Below are positions 45,391 to 53,166 of a DNA stretch of 64,000 nt, in pieces. The position numbers and the translations under genes were made by a program. The stretch is from positions 39,338 to 103,337 of the forward strand of contig URDU01000009.1 in assembly GCA_900546625.1 (NCBI GenBank). The letters run 5' to 3'. The DNA is from an uncultured Lachnobacterium sp. (GTDB lineage: Bacteria > Bacillota > Clostridia > Lachnospirales > Lachnospiraceae). The notes below the pieces were generated by a model. That model was given only the letters and a program-made list of their open reading frames with translations. It searched no databases and had not been told where the DNA came from. Numbering within the stretch: position 1 is the first letter of the stretch; the number at the start of each line of letters is the position of its first letter.

Positions 45391-45419
45391 ATAGTAACCC
45401 TTTACGGTATTCGTGTCAA
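45391..45419 (-). promoter_or_regulatory. Predicted promoter of the flavin oxidoreductase gene
   Basis: On the minus strand a perfect TTGACA (45414-45419), 17-bp spacer and TACTAT (45391-45396). The transcription start would be near 45384, so the operator pair covers about +3 to +31. Confidence 0.6.
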
Positions 45420-45520
45420 GGTAAAATTATATCATTTTCTATTTTATATGGTTTTTAATACTATGTTTCTTGTTTATTGTAACCATTCAGAACCATCCCA
45501 CGCCATTCGCTAAACCGGCT

Positions 45521-45571
45521 ACTGTTCACACCTAACAGTGTGACCGGCAACGATTACAGCCCATTTAAAAT
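45521..45571. repeat. 51-bp dispersed repeat, copy 2
   Basis: Matches 35895-35945 at 49 of 51 positions. One change breaks a pair in the hairpin stem and the downstream partner arm is missing, so it looks like a truncated copy. It ends 25 bp before the tRNA promoter. Just upstream, GCCATTCGCTAAACCGGCT resembles 35771-35790. Confidence 0.9.
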
Positions 45572-45596
45572 ACTCGTGATTTCTCGAAATTTTATA

Positions 45597-45625
45597 TTGA
45601 CATACACGTACAAATCATGTAAAAT
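45597..45625 (+). promoter_or_regulatory. Promoter of the tRNA-Phe/tRNA-Lys pair
   Basis: TTGACA, 17-bp spacer and TAAAAT. The expected start near 45632 is about 13 nt before tRNA-Phe. Confidence 0.8.
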
Positions 45626-45644
45626 ATTTTTTGTTGTGAGACAA

Positions 45645-45717
<73 letters not shown>

Positions 45718-45731
45718 TTTTAATTTATTAT

Positions 45732-45804
45732 GGGATATTAGCTCAGGTGGTAGAGCACTTGACTTTTAATCAAGTTGTCCGGGGTTCGAATCCCCGATGT
45801 CTCA
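45732..45804 (+). tRNA. tRNA-Lys (anticodon TTT)
   Basis: 73 nt with acceptor GGGATAT/ATGTCTC (G-T pairs) and discriminator A. Anticodon loop CTTTTAA, T arm GGGGTTCGAATCCCC. CCA is not encoded. It follows tRNA-Phe after 14 nt in one transcript. Confidence 0.97.
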
Positions 45805-45806
45805 TT

Positions 45807-45852
45807 AGAAAAAGAAAGCCATCACTCGTAAGAGTGGTGGTTTTCTTTTTCT
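45807..45852. terminator. Bidirectional terminator after the tRNA pair
   Basis: AAGAAAGCCATCACTC, loop GTAA, GAGTGGTGGTTTTCTT: a 20-bp-class hairpin with A-rich left and T-rich right arms. It serves the tRNAs on the right-hand read and the convergent LytTR regulator gene on the left-hand read. Confidence 0.85.
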
Positions 45853-45882
45853 ATTGATATATGGTGAATTGAACTCCGGGTG

Positions 45883-46602
45883 TCAAGCTTTGTCAAACCT
45901 CATAGAATACGCTGTAAATGCAGCTATGACACTCTTCATATATGAGCGTCCAATCTGTGTTGTCATGCGATTGGACAATACAATGGTAGAACCAGTTACC
46001 TTATATATGTGAGCCATATTGACGATACAGGACTTGTGGATACGGATAAACTCCTGTGGTAAGTATTCAATAATATTGTTTAAAGTGGCGTATTGGCAAT
46101 AATGATCAGAGACTGTCAGTATGTCAATATAATGCAGGCTGCTGGAAAAGGTTATAATCTCCTTGTAAGGAATACTGATTATATCCTGTTTATTACGGTA
46201 CAGATAAGAACTTTTGGATATATCATTTGCAATTTCATTTAGACATAGGAACAAGGATTCTTCCTTTACAGGTTTTAAGAGGTAATTGAGAGCATGTACT
46301 TCATAACCATGAAATACATATTCCCGAAAAGCAGTTAGAAAAATAATAGGTCCGGTATATCCCTCTTTCCTGAGTCTTTTTGCGACATCTAAGCCGCTCA
46401 TTTCTTTCATTTGTATATCAAGAAAAAATACAGAAAATCTTTTATAGGTATCAGCATTATTTTGAGTAAAAAATTCTTCACCTGAGCAATATTCTGTAAT
46501 TTCCAATTCACAATTTTCCTGTGAGCTCCATTTATGTAAAAGTGATTTTAGATATTCAGCTTCAGTTGGCTGATCTTCAAGAATTGAAATTGTTAGCTTC
46601 AT
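45883..46602 (-). CDS. LytTR-family response regulator (AgrA-like)
   Basis: Cytosolic regulator of 239 residues. The receiver domain (1-120) has the phospho-acceptor Asp62 in VFFLDIQM, acidic residues in SILEDQ, and K in LLKPVKEE. The LytTR DNA-binding domain (about 135-235) includes IISIPYKEIITFSSSLHYIDIL and RIHKSCIVNMAHI. LytTR proteins bind paired 9-bp direct repeats about two helical turns apart, and such a pair is at 48025-48056. Its ATG lies 26 bp inside the end of the upstream kinase gene, so the two are translationally coupled. Confidence 0.93.
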   Translation of the reverse strand: MKLTISILEDQPTEAEYLKSLLHKWSSQENCELEITEYCSGEEFFTQNNADTYKRFSVFFLDIQMKEMSGLDVAKRLRKEGYTGPIIFLTAFREYVFHGYEVHALNYLLKPVKEESLFLCLNEIANDISKSSYLYRNKQDIISIPYKEIITFSSSLHYIDILTVSDHYCQYATLNNIIEYLPQEFIRIHKSCIVNMAHIYKVTGSTIVLSNRMTTQIGRSYMKSVIAAFTAYSMRFDKA

Positions 46603-47938
46603 TTTCTTCCTCCTTTAACGGAATCATGATATGAACAGTAAATATATGACCTTCTGTGCTAATCTGAAAAATGCCACCTGCCTCGTCAACGATATCTTCC
46701 ATTCTTTTAATCCCAAGACCGTGTGAAGAGCTCTTTTTCATTGAAAGAAAATGCCAATTCTGTTCTATGAGCGTGTCATAATTATTTTCCATATGAATCA
46801 ATGTCATATGTTGGAAGGGCTTGATAAAAAAATGAATAAATGGAGTAGTATCAGGTTGGGTATTTTGCAATCGCTGGCATGCTTCCAGAGCATTATTCCA
46901 CATATTTCCAATTAAAGAGGAAAGAGCTAATGGATCCATGCTGAAATTTGATGGCAAAAGGACTGAAAACTCTGTCCGGATATCCAGTTTCTGTGCAGCA
47001 TCAAGTTTATTGGAAAGAATACAGTCAATTGCTGTATTTCCGGTGGATAGCAAATGATGAGTTCGAGCAAGTGAATGATGGTAGTTGTTGATATAGGTTT
47101 GCAGATCATCTGATTTGCCGTTTGCTGCAAGTGATTGTATAACATCCAGGTGTATATTGATATCATGCTTCATTTCTCGTAATGCTTCTGTAGTATTGAT
47201 AAGGGTTTTATATTCCATTTCTTCCAATTCATGTAATCGTTGCTTTTCGAGCAGAGCAGTATTGACTGCTTTTGAATCCCCCAACTGATAAATATATAAC
47301 AGCAAGAACAGAAAAAGAATGAGAAAAATCAAATTTACGAGTACTAATTTTGACGTAAAATTGGAATCATGAAATTGATTTTCCGCCTCAAGCGTTATCA
47401 CCATGATGTAATGACCAATTAAAATTCCTGAAATGCAAATCGCAAAGTAGGAAATCTTCTGGATTACAGATAACTGGATTTTCTTGTTGGATATACAGTG
47501 AAGCAGGAAAACAAGTACGGCAATCAGCGCAATATATAGCAGTGAAAATGGCATTCTGAGTGCTCCGCCCATCAATAAATCCGGTGAAGTAATATGCGAA
47601 AATGTTTGTGGAATGAATAAAGTAAGGTAATCAGCAACAAGACTGATTATTGTATACATACTTCCCCAGAAAAAGCGGCTGAGAAATGCATCATCATAAA
47701 AAATCAGAGCAAAGCCTAACTCTATAAAATATGAAATAGCCAGTATTACCATAGACGAAAAATCAGTCATATTCAGGACACATAAGATTAGCCATCGAAG
47801 AAATAAATATATAAATTGCTTTGTTTGAATATGTGCGCAGTCTTTTTTGGAGGTAAGCTTTGACTGCATCAAAATATAGAAGAGAACTACTTCCAAAAAG
47901 TTTATGAAGTATTCCCATAAAATGTAATTTGTCTGCAT
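46577..47938 (-). CDS. GHKL-type sensor histidine kinase (AgrC-like)
   Basis: Membrane sensor of 453 residues. Residues about 1-215 hold six or seven membrane segments, the peptide-sensing part of AgrC/ComD-type kinases. A coiled-coil helix (LEKQRLHELEEMEY) leads to the dimerisation motif with His258 (LREMKHDINIHLDVI). The ATPase domain has the N box IGNMWNNALEACQ and the G box region SSSHGLGIKRMEDIV. It lies 3' to 5' opposite the AgrD-like gene, 226 bp from its start; the intergenic region holds the likely regulator sites for both. Confidence 0.92.
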   Translation of the reverse strand: MQTNYILWEYFINFLEVVLFYILMQSKLTSKKDCAHIQTKQFIYLFLRWLILCVLNMTDFSSMVILAISYFIELGFALIFYDDAFLSRFFWGSMYTIISLVADYLTLFIPQTFSHITSPDLLMGGALRMPFSLLYIALIAVLVFLLHCISNKKIQLSVIQKISYFAICISGILIGHYIMVITLEAENQFHDSNFTSKLVLVNLIFLILFLFLLLYIYQLGDSKAVNTALLEKQRLHELEEMEYKTLINTTEALREMKHDINIHLDVIQSLAANGKSDDLQTYINNYHHSLARTHHLLSTGNTAIDCILSNKLDAAQKLDIRTEFSVLLPSNFSMDPLALSSLIGNMWNNALEACQRLQNTQPDTTPFIHFFIKPFQHMTLIHMENNYDTLIEQNWHFLSMKKSSSHGLGIKRMEDIVDEAGGIFQISTEGHIFTVHIMIPLKEEENEANNFNS

Positions 47939-48024
47939 AGATAAATAAATCCTTTATTTAGTATTAATAAATGGTAATGTAATAAGTTTAGCATTGAAAA
48001 CAAGGTCAAACAAGATAATATTAT

Positions 48025-48056
48025 GTCGTTCATGTCGGTAAAACAGCCGTTCATGT
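48025..48056 (+). promoter_or_regulatory. LytTR-type direct repeats upstream of the AgrD-like gene
   Basis: GTCGTTCATGT (48025-48035) and GCCGTTCATGT (48046-48056) are direct repeats with a start-to-start distance of exactly 21 bp, the geometry of AgrA-type sites. The second repeat ends 9 bp before the -35 box. The divergent kinase/regulator pair is the obvious source of the binding protein (inference). Confidence 0.7.
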
Positions 48057-48065
48057 AAAGGTGGG

Positions 48066-48093
48066 TTGAAATAATTTTTAGGTCTGATAAATT
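48066..48093 (+). promoter_or_regulatory. Predicted promoter of the AgrD-like/ABC transporter operon
   Basis: TTGAAA (48066-48071), 16-bp spacer, TAAATT (48088-48093). The short spacer and weak -10 fit a promoter that needs an activator bound at the direct repeats. Confidence 0.55.
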
Positions 48094-48164
48094 GAAACCA
48101 TACCATGGTGAATAAAGTTGTCAGTGAGAAATGTCGTCTGGCAATTAGAGAGAGGAGTGAGATT

Positions 48165-48302
48165 ATGGATAAGGACAAGACTAGCAGAATAACAAATTTT
48201 GCAAACGTTTTGTTAGATGCATTGGAAATGGTTGCACAGAAAAATGCAACTTTGCTATGCAAAGGGTTTATGTATGAACAAAGGTTATTGGAGCCCGGAT
48301 AG
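48165..48302 (+). CDS. AgrD-like cyclic peptide precursor (candidate autoinducer)
   Basis: A 45-residue peptide starting MDKDKTSRITNFANVLLDAL. The N-terminal half can form an amphipathic helix, followed by VAQKNATLL, then Cys32 in CKGFMYEQRLLEPG. Clostridial AgrD peptides have the same plan: helix, short linker, Cys plus 4-5 mostly hydrophobic residues forming a thiolactone, then a charged tail with a proline. The mature ring would be CKGFM or CKGFMY. AGGAG lies 7 nt before ATG. It follows LytTR repeats and a promoter, and faces an AgrC/AgrA-like pair. No AgrB processing protease is in the window. The call rests on pattern and context; the C-terminal tail is shorter than in typical AgrD. Confidence 0.6.
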   Translation: MDKDKTSRITNFANVLLDALEMVAQKNATLLCKGFMYEQRLLEPG

Positions 48303-48342
48303 TACTAAAAATTATACAATAGTAAAATAAAAAATACATATT

Positions 48343-48378
48343 AAATCAGAAAAGGCTATATAGGTCTTCTCTGATTTA
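48343..48378 (+). other. Hairpin between the AgrD-like gene and the lipoprotein gene
   Basis: TAAATCAGA and TCTGATTTA pair perfectly over 9 bp with an 18-nt loop, ending about 6 nt before the GGAG of the next gene. No T-run follows. It may set the ratio of peptide to transporter expression by processing or partial termination (inference). Confidence 0.45.
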
Positions 48379-48395
48379 TCAACTGGAGAATGAAA

Positions 48396-49046
48396 ATGAG
48401 AAGAAAAAAAATATATATTACAGTGATGGTAATGGCAATAACTTTGGCAGCTTGTGGAAACACATCAAAAGATTTACAGAATGATACAAGTGGCTTTGTA
48501 GATGAAAGAAAGATAGTTATAAATGATACAGAGAAAATCATCAGCAAAAATATCGAGTTCAATGATCCATTTGTAAATGGAACACTTACATATAAGTTAA
48601 ATGGTTACAGTATATATGACAACTTAAATGAAGCTGGGCTCACAGAAGGCGATATTATGGGACCGCATAATACATTTTATTTGCAGGAGATAGGGGAGCA
48701 GTTTCAGACAATTGATGATTACGTAAATCCGGATGGAACGTTAAATAATAAAATTAGTATAGTTATATTGGATATGACAATTAAAAACAAAGATGCAGTT
48801 GGATTGACAAAGAAAAATGAATTTACTGTTTCAAACATTGCGTTGCGTGGTGGTAAGAATGTCAGTCAGTATAATGTGGCTTATTTTAGTGAAAGCGCAT
48901 CAGTAGACTCTGAACAGCCATTGTATTACAACCTGGAGCAGGGCGATTCAAAAGATGTGAAGATTGGCTATTTGATATTAAAAGATGATATGGAAAATAT
49001 GGTTGGGGTGGTAAGCGATAGTGATATTCAGTTTATGATCCGGTAA
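48396..49046 (+). CDS. Lipoprotein of the agr-like island (DUF5027-like)
   Basis: Protein of 216 residues with a lipoprotein signal: basic start MRRKKIYI, hydrophobic stretch and lipobox ITLAAC with Cys near residue 20. The mature part is soluble and beta-rich (TLTYKLNGYSIYDNLNEAGL, ISIVILDMTIKNKDAVGL) and resembles DUF5027 proteins in my memory. It is anchored on the outside of the membrane. The start at 48396 has GGAG 7 nt upstream. It precedes two ABC permease genes, so it may be a binding or immunity protein like LanI of lantibiotic loci (inference). Confidence 0.75.
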   Translation: MRRKKIYITVMVMAITLAACGNTSKDLQNDTSGFVDERKIVINDTEKIISKNIEFNDPFVNGTLTYKLNGYSIYDNLNEAGLTEGDIMGPHNTFYLQEIGEQFQTIDDYVNPDGTLNNKISIVILDMTIKNKDAVGLTKKNEFTVSNIALRGGKNVSQYNVAYFSESASVDSEQPLYYNLEQGDSKDVKIGYLILKDDMENMVGVVSDSDIQFMIR

Positions 49047-49054
49047 GGGGAAAT

Positions 49055-49900
49055 ATGTTAAAAAAAAGTTTTAAAACAGAATTTAGAAAAGCAATTACAA
49101 ATAAGATGGCGGTTATAGATTTACTGATTGTTCTGGCATTAAGTATTTATCATGTAATTACAGTCATTATAAATTATCAGGATTTTTATGAGCTTTATAT
49201 TTCAAAAGCGAATAATGAAAATCTGATGATTACGTCGGAATCATTGTTTAACCGCTGGCTTGCTTTAGATGTTGCGTCTTTTCCGACAAGTACATTTTAT
49301 TTTATGCTTCCACTTATTGTTGTTTTACCATATGGCTGGTCGCTGGTCAGCGAGATTAGGTCAGGATATACCAAAAATATTATAGTAAGGACAACCAGAA
49401 AGAATTATTTTTTATCAAAATATGCAGCAAATTTCTTGTCAGCAGCACTTGTTACAATAATTCCACTGGCAGTAAATTTTGCAATACTCGGATTGTTCCT
49501 ACCGTCATTAAAAATGGAATCGATATATCCGTATGGTACAATCGGACAGGGGTGTATGTGGGCTGAAATTTATTATGAATATCCGTTTGCTTATTGTTTT
49601 ATGTATCTTTTACTGGATGGAATATTTGCAGGGCTGATTGCCTCAATTAGTACGGCAGTTGCATTTATTGTTAGGAATAAGGTTGTTACGATAATTGCAC
49701 CTTTCTTTCTGATGCTGGTTTTAGATTATATTGATTCAAATTATCTGCTTAAGGGAGAATTCTCGCCAATAAAATTTATGCAGGCATTACCGGTTGCAAA
49801 TGATTGCTATGGATGGGCGGTAGCAGCTATCGGAATAGTTATGTTTGTCAGTACATTTGGATATGTAATGTATAAGGGGTATCATTATGAAGTTTTGTAA
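49055..49900 (+). CDS. ABC-2-type transporter permease
   Basis: Integral membrane protein of 281 residues with about six membrane segments. The short cytosolic N-terminus (LKKSFKTEFRKAITNKM) and a coupling-helix-like SEIRSGYTKNIIVRTTRKNYFLSK are typical of ABC-2 permeases of the BcrB/LanE type. It starts 8 bp after the lipoprotein gene and overlaps the next permease gene by 14 bp, so both permeases probably form a heterodimer with the ATPase at 50742. Confidence 0.85.
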   Translation: MLKKSFKTEFRKAITNKMAVIDLLIVLALSIYHVITVIINYQDFYELYISKANNENLMITSESLFNRWLALDVASFPTSTFYFMLPLIVVLPYGWSLVSEIRSGYTKNIIVRTTRKNYFLSKYAANFLSAALVTIIPLAVNFAILGLFLPSLKMESIYPYGTIGQGCMWAEIYYEYPFAYCFMYLLLDGIFAGLIASISTAVAFIVRNKVVTIIAPFFLMLVLDYIDSNYLLKGEFSPIKFMQALPVANDCYGWAVAAIGIVMFVSTFGYVMYKGYHYEVL

Positions 49901-50729
49901 ATTATTAAAATATGATTTAAAAAATGGAATTTTAAAGAAATGGTATCTGTATATCGGAACAATATTGGTCGCGTGTATTTTTATTGGAGATTTTTACCGA
50001 AGATATCTGTCAAGTAGAGAATATCTGGAAGAAAAATTGACATGTGCTAACATTTTATTTTACCTCTTTCAGGGAAAAGAACCTTTTTCTCCGGATTGGG
50101 GAAGCCCATTTGTGTTTCCGATAGTATGGGTATTGATTTTTATAATAATATTATTTGGTACCATTGATTATCCCATGAAAAGTTTGTCTGGGCATGGAAT
50201 ACAGGTGATTTCAAGAATCGGAAAAAGATCATATTGGTGGGAATCAAAATGTATATGGATAACAATAAGTACTTTATTGTATTTTGGAATCTGGTATATG
50301 ACGGTTATTGTATATGGCAGAGTAGTCGGAATGGATATTTCTTTAAATTATAGCCAGGAAATTAATTCGGAGCTGTTGGAAATGGAATTGGAAACACTGA
50401 CTCATTCACAGGAAATCATGCTATTGATCATTATGCCTGTTGTGACTGCGCTTTCATTAAATTTTATACAATTATGTCTAAGTCTTTTTATAGACAAAGT
50501 ATACAGCTTTATGTTTGTTACTTTTTTATTATTTGAGTCCACATATTTTAAAATTCCTGTTGCAATCGGAAATTTTGCAATGGTAAAAAGAAGTGTTTAC
50601 TGTATTGATGAAGGCATGAATGTCTATAGAGGCTTGACGCTTAATTGTATCATAATAATATCATGCATCATTGTTGGATTTTTGCGTATCAGAAAGTACG
50701 ATATTTTAAAAAGGGATAACGCATATTGA
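49887..50729 (+). CDS. Second ABC transporter permease of the agr-like island
   Basis: Membrane protein of 280 residues with about six hydrophobic segments and an N-terminal amphipathic start (MKFCKLLKYDLKNGILKKW). SGHGIQVISRIGKRSYWWESK in the first third looks like the coupling loop to the ATPase. Only weakly similar in pattern to the first permease. It is 12 bp upstream of the ATPase gene. Confidence 0.82.
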   Translation: MKFCKLLKYDLKNGILKKWYLYIGTILVACIFIGDFYRRYLSSREYLEEKLTCANILFYLFQGKEPFSPDWGSPFVFPIVWVLIFIIILFGTIDYPMKSLSGHGIQVISRIGKRSYWWESKCIWITISTLLYFGIWYMTVIVYGRVVGMDISLNYSQEINSELLEMELETLTHSQEIMLLIIMPVVTALSLNFIQLCLSLFIDKVYSFMFVTFLLFESTYFKIPVAIGNFAMVKRSVYCIDEGMNVYRGLTLNCIIIISCIIVGFLRIRKYDILKRDNAY

Positions 50730-50741
50730 AAGGAAGAAAAT

Positions 50742-51380
50742 ATGATAGAACTTGATAATGTAAGTAAAAGGATTAAGGAAAAAATAGTTTTAGATAATAT
50801 AAATATAGTCTTTCATGATGGCAACGTATATGGAGTAAAAGGAATCAACGGTTCGGGAAAGACAATGCTCATGAGGATAATCAGCGGATTGATTTACCCT
50901 ACAACGGGAAAAGTGTTAATTGACGGTAAAGAATTAGGAAAAGATATATCTTTTCCGGAAGAGATGGGATTGCTTATAGAAAATCCTGTTTTTCTTGATT
51001 CATATACAGGTGCTGACAATCTTAGGCTGCTTGCTTCCTTAAACGGAACTGCAAGCAATGAGGATATCATGGAAGCGTTAGGAAAAGTAGGATTGGATTA
51101 TTCTGATAAGAGAAAATACCGTAAGTATTCATTAGGCATGAAGCAAAGACTGGGAATAGCGGCAACGATAATGGAGCATCCAGGGATTATAGTATGGGAT
51201 GAACCTCTAAATGCACTGGACACGGAGGGGGTAAGGCTGTTCAATGAAATAATAAAAGAAGAGAAAGAAAAGGGAACTTTAATTATAATGTCATGTCATG
51301 ACGAGATCAGACTTAATGAATATTCGGACGTAATTGTAGTTATGGAAAATGGGAGGATTTTATCTGTTGAAGGAGAATAA
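50742..51380 (+). CDS. ABC transporter ATPase
   Basis: Nucleotide-binding subunit of 212 residues. Walker A GINGSGKTM, Q loop near ENPVF, ABC signature SLGMKQRLGIA, Walker B GIIVWDEP with the following D-loop NALD, and H-loop MSCHD are all present, so it should be active. The BcrA/CcmA-like branch serves antimicrobial-peptide efflux or self-immunity. AAGGAAG lies before ATG. Its last codons contain the AAGGAG of the next gene. Confidence 0.93.
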   Translation: MIELDNVSKRIKEKIVLDNINIVFHDGNVYGVKGINGSGKTMLMRIISGLIYPTTGKVLIDGKELGKDISFPEEMGLLIENPVFLDSYTGADNLRLLASLNGTASNEDIMEALGKVGLDYSDKRKYRKYSLGMKQRLGIAATIMEHPGIIVWDEPLNALDTEGVRLFNEIIKEEKEKGTLIIMSCHDEIRLNEYSDVIVVMENGRILSVEGE

Positions 51381-51381
51381 T

Positions 51382-51981
51382 GTGAAAAAACATAAATTGA
51401 AAATAGTTATCGGAATGGTTTTATGCATAATCGTGTGTATTGCCTATGGGTATAGATATCAGATGGTTAACGCTCAAATAAAAAATCCGGAAATTAAGGA
51501 ATATAATATGAGTGAGCAGGTAGAGTTTCGGGATGATTTTCTAATTAATTATACAATGAAAGGATATGCGCTTAAAGTTGAACGGGCAGAAGTACTAACA
51601 TACAAACAGTTTCTAGATAAATATAATGCAGAGGATGAGTACAGTTATGTACCAGATAAAATATATGATGTGGAAATTACTTTGGAGAATATTGATGCGC
51701 AAGATGATTCAGGAGTAAATCTAAGTGAATTTTATATTCAAGGTGTAGCTGTATGCGCAGGTATTGATATAAATCTTTGTGATGTTGCAAATCCTAACTT
51801 TGGAGGAGCTTATCAGATAGCATTAAGAAAAGGCACAGATATGACAGTTCATATGCCATTTGCGTTGTATGAAGAGAACTTTAGGGAAGATATATGGCGA
51901 AAACTAGATGAATTTGATATGGATTTTGTAGCAACACTCTATCCGACTAAAAAGATAGTTCATCTTCAAAATAAAAAATAG
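51382..51981 (+). CDS. Membrane-anchored protein of the agr-like island (DUF5028-like)
   Basis: Protein of 199 residues with one N-terminal membrane anchor (KLKIVIGMVLCIIVCIAYGY) and an outside domain (KIYDVEITLENIDAQDDSG, VHMPFALYEENFRED) whose general shape recalls the lipoprotein at 48396. GTG 51382 is chosen because AAGGAG lies 6 nt upstream, at the end of the ATPase gene; an in-frame ATG at 51349 has no ribosome site. It resembles DUF5028 in my memory. Likely a transporter accessory or sensor. Last gene of the operon. Confidence 0.7.
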   Translation: MKKHKLKIVIGMVLCIIVCIAYGYRYQMVNAQIKNPEIKEYNMSEQVEFRDDFLINYTMKGYALKVERAEVLTYKQFLDKYNAEDEYSYVPDKIYDVEITLENIDAQDDSGVNLSEFYIQGVAVCAGIDINLCDVANPNFGGAYQIALRKGTDMTVHMPFALYEENFREDIWRKLDEFDMDFVATLYPTKKIVHLQNKK

Positions 51982-52121
51982 TAAAACTGCACAAAAATCA
52001 ATTGAAAATTTGTGCATGTTTGTTAACACTTTCAGAGGCCAAGGTGATACTATAATAATTGTAAAAACCCCCCAATACATTATATATTTTTTACTATCCC
52101 CATAGTAAAATACCTTCTCCT

Positions 52122-52154
52122 AAAAGACAGCAGAACGATGGCTGTCTTTTTTTT
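52122..52154. terminator. Terminator between convergent units
   Basis: AAAAGACAGC, loop AGAACGATG, GCTGTCTTTT then TTTT ends the agr-like operon. A third copy of the arm, AAAAAGACAGCC (52168-52179), can pair with the same GGCTGTCTTTTT, giving a competing hairpin for the leftward read. An additional weak hairpin TGCACAAA/TTTGTGCA is at 51988-52016. Confidence 0.85.
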
Positions 52155-52273
52155 GCTCTATTTTAAGAAAAAGACAGCCATACATTTAATATCTATTATT
52201 CTTTTATTTGGTTAAAATTTTACTGTTAAAATTACGTTGTTAGATTTACACCGCTAGTTTTACAGCTTTAGAT

Positions 52274-52831
52274 TTACACCGTCAGATTTATATTGCTTCC
52301 GGCTCGCAGTGATGTGTAGTAATCATCATATGATGAGCTGCTCATCTGGCGTGAGACACGATACAGACTGCTTGTGAAGTCATTGTCATTTCCGAACAGA
52401 GAATTAAGAGAGTCTGCATCGGCTTTTTTGACAAGCTCCTCATTAGCTTTCAGAGTACCGTCCTTGTTTATTGTGATGCCAATGTCCTCAAGCTTGTCGC
52501 TGTATTTGCCTGCCAGCTTTTTGAGCTGCTTGGCGTAACGCTTCATGTAGCTTGAACTGCTGTTTGAGGCGGAATCAATGGAATTGTTGTATGTGTCAAC
52601 AAGAGCCATGACTGTTCCGCGGATGTTATCTGTATTTTCGTCGTCTGAATACTTGTAGTTCTTTAATTTTTTTGCTGCGCGGTGCAGGGCGGTTGAATCA
52701 TCGTAAGCGAGCTCTGTAATACTATATTCCTTGCGCTTGGATGATTTCATGGCATCGCGGTTGTTTGAATAAAAATTTCTCATAAAATATGTTGCTGAAA
52801 GATTTGTTGCTGAACTTACTCGTGTACTCAT
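52274..52831 (-). CDS. FliD-C-like small protein of unknown function
   Basis: Protein of 185 residues, helical, rich in Ser, Lys and Asp, with no signal peptide or membrane segment. NIRGTVMALVDTYNNSIDSA, followed by YAKQLKKLAG, then IGITINKDGTLKANEELVKK and DSLNSLFG, follows the pattern of the C-terminal part of the flagellar cap protein FliD and related hook-associated proteins. It lacks the FliD N-terminal domain and is far shorter than FliD (400+). AGAGGA precedes ATG. No flagellar genes are close. Function not known. Confidence 0.6.
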   Translation of the reverse strand: MSTRVSSATNLSATYFMRNFYSNNRDAMKSSKRKEYSITELAYDDSTALHRAAKKLKNYKYSDDENTDNIRGTVMALVDTYNNSIDSASNSSSSYMKRYAKQLKKLAGKYSDKLEDIGITINKDGTLKANEELVKKADADSLNSLFGNDNDFTSSLYRVSRQMSSSSYDDYYTSLRAGSNINLTV

Positions 52832-53060
52832 GGTAATCCTCTTTATATTTTTAAATTTTAATGTTTAAAATAATTGCGTTATAACTATGATTTTAGGGTT
52901 TATTTTGAACGTATAATCACACTTATATGGTTGTTATAAATATTTTATCGGATATTTGCATGAAAAAGTTTACTTATGCGCTCAAAAGAAGTAAAATATA
53001 AAAGAATGCGTAGAATAAGAAAACGCAATTATGCAATCGGAATGCAATAAAGCAAAGAGC

Positions 53061-53150
53061 AACAAAACATAATGTAAAAAGCATAATGTAATAAAACAAA
53101 ATGTAACAAGCATAAAGTTACAACAAAATGAAACAAACATAATGTAACAA
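53061..53150 (+). repeat. A-rich imperfect ~15-bp repeats upstream of galM
   Basis: About six units related to CAAACATAATGTAA (variants GCATAATGTAA, ACAAAATGTAA, GCATAAAGTTA) run up to the galM ribosome site. The unit core CATAATG is near-palindromic. The rest of the 52832-53166 gap is AT-rich with no frame or clear promoter seen. Confidence 0.65.
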
Positions 53151-53166
53151 AAGGAGGATATGGGGC

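Noticed and set aside
47954..48262. Minus-strand frame of 102 codons with a hydrophobic N-terminal part, between kinase and peptide genes
   Set aside because: It covers the LytTR repeats, the promoter and the AgrD-like gene and has no ribosome site; considered as a possible AgrB but it is too short and has only one hydrophobic segment.
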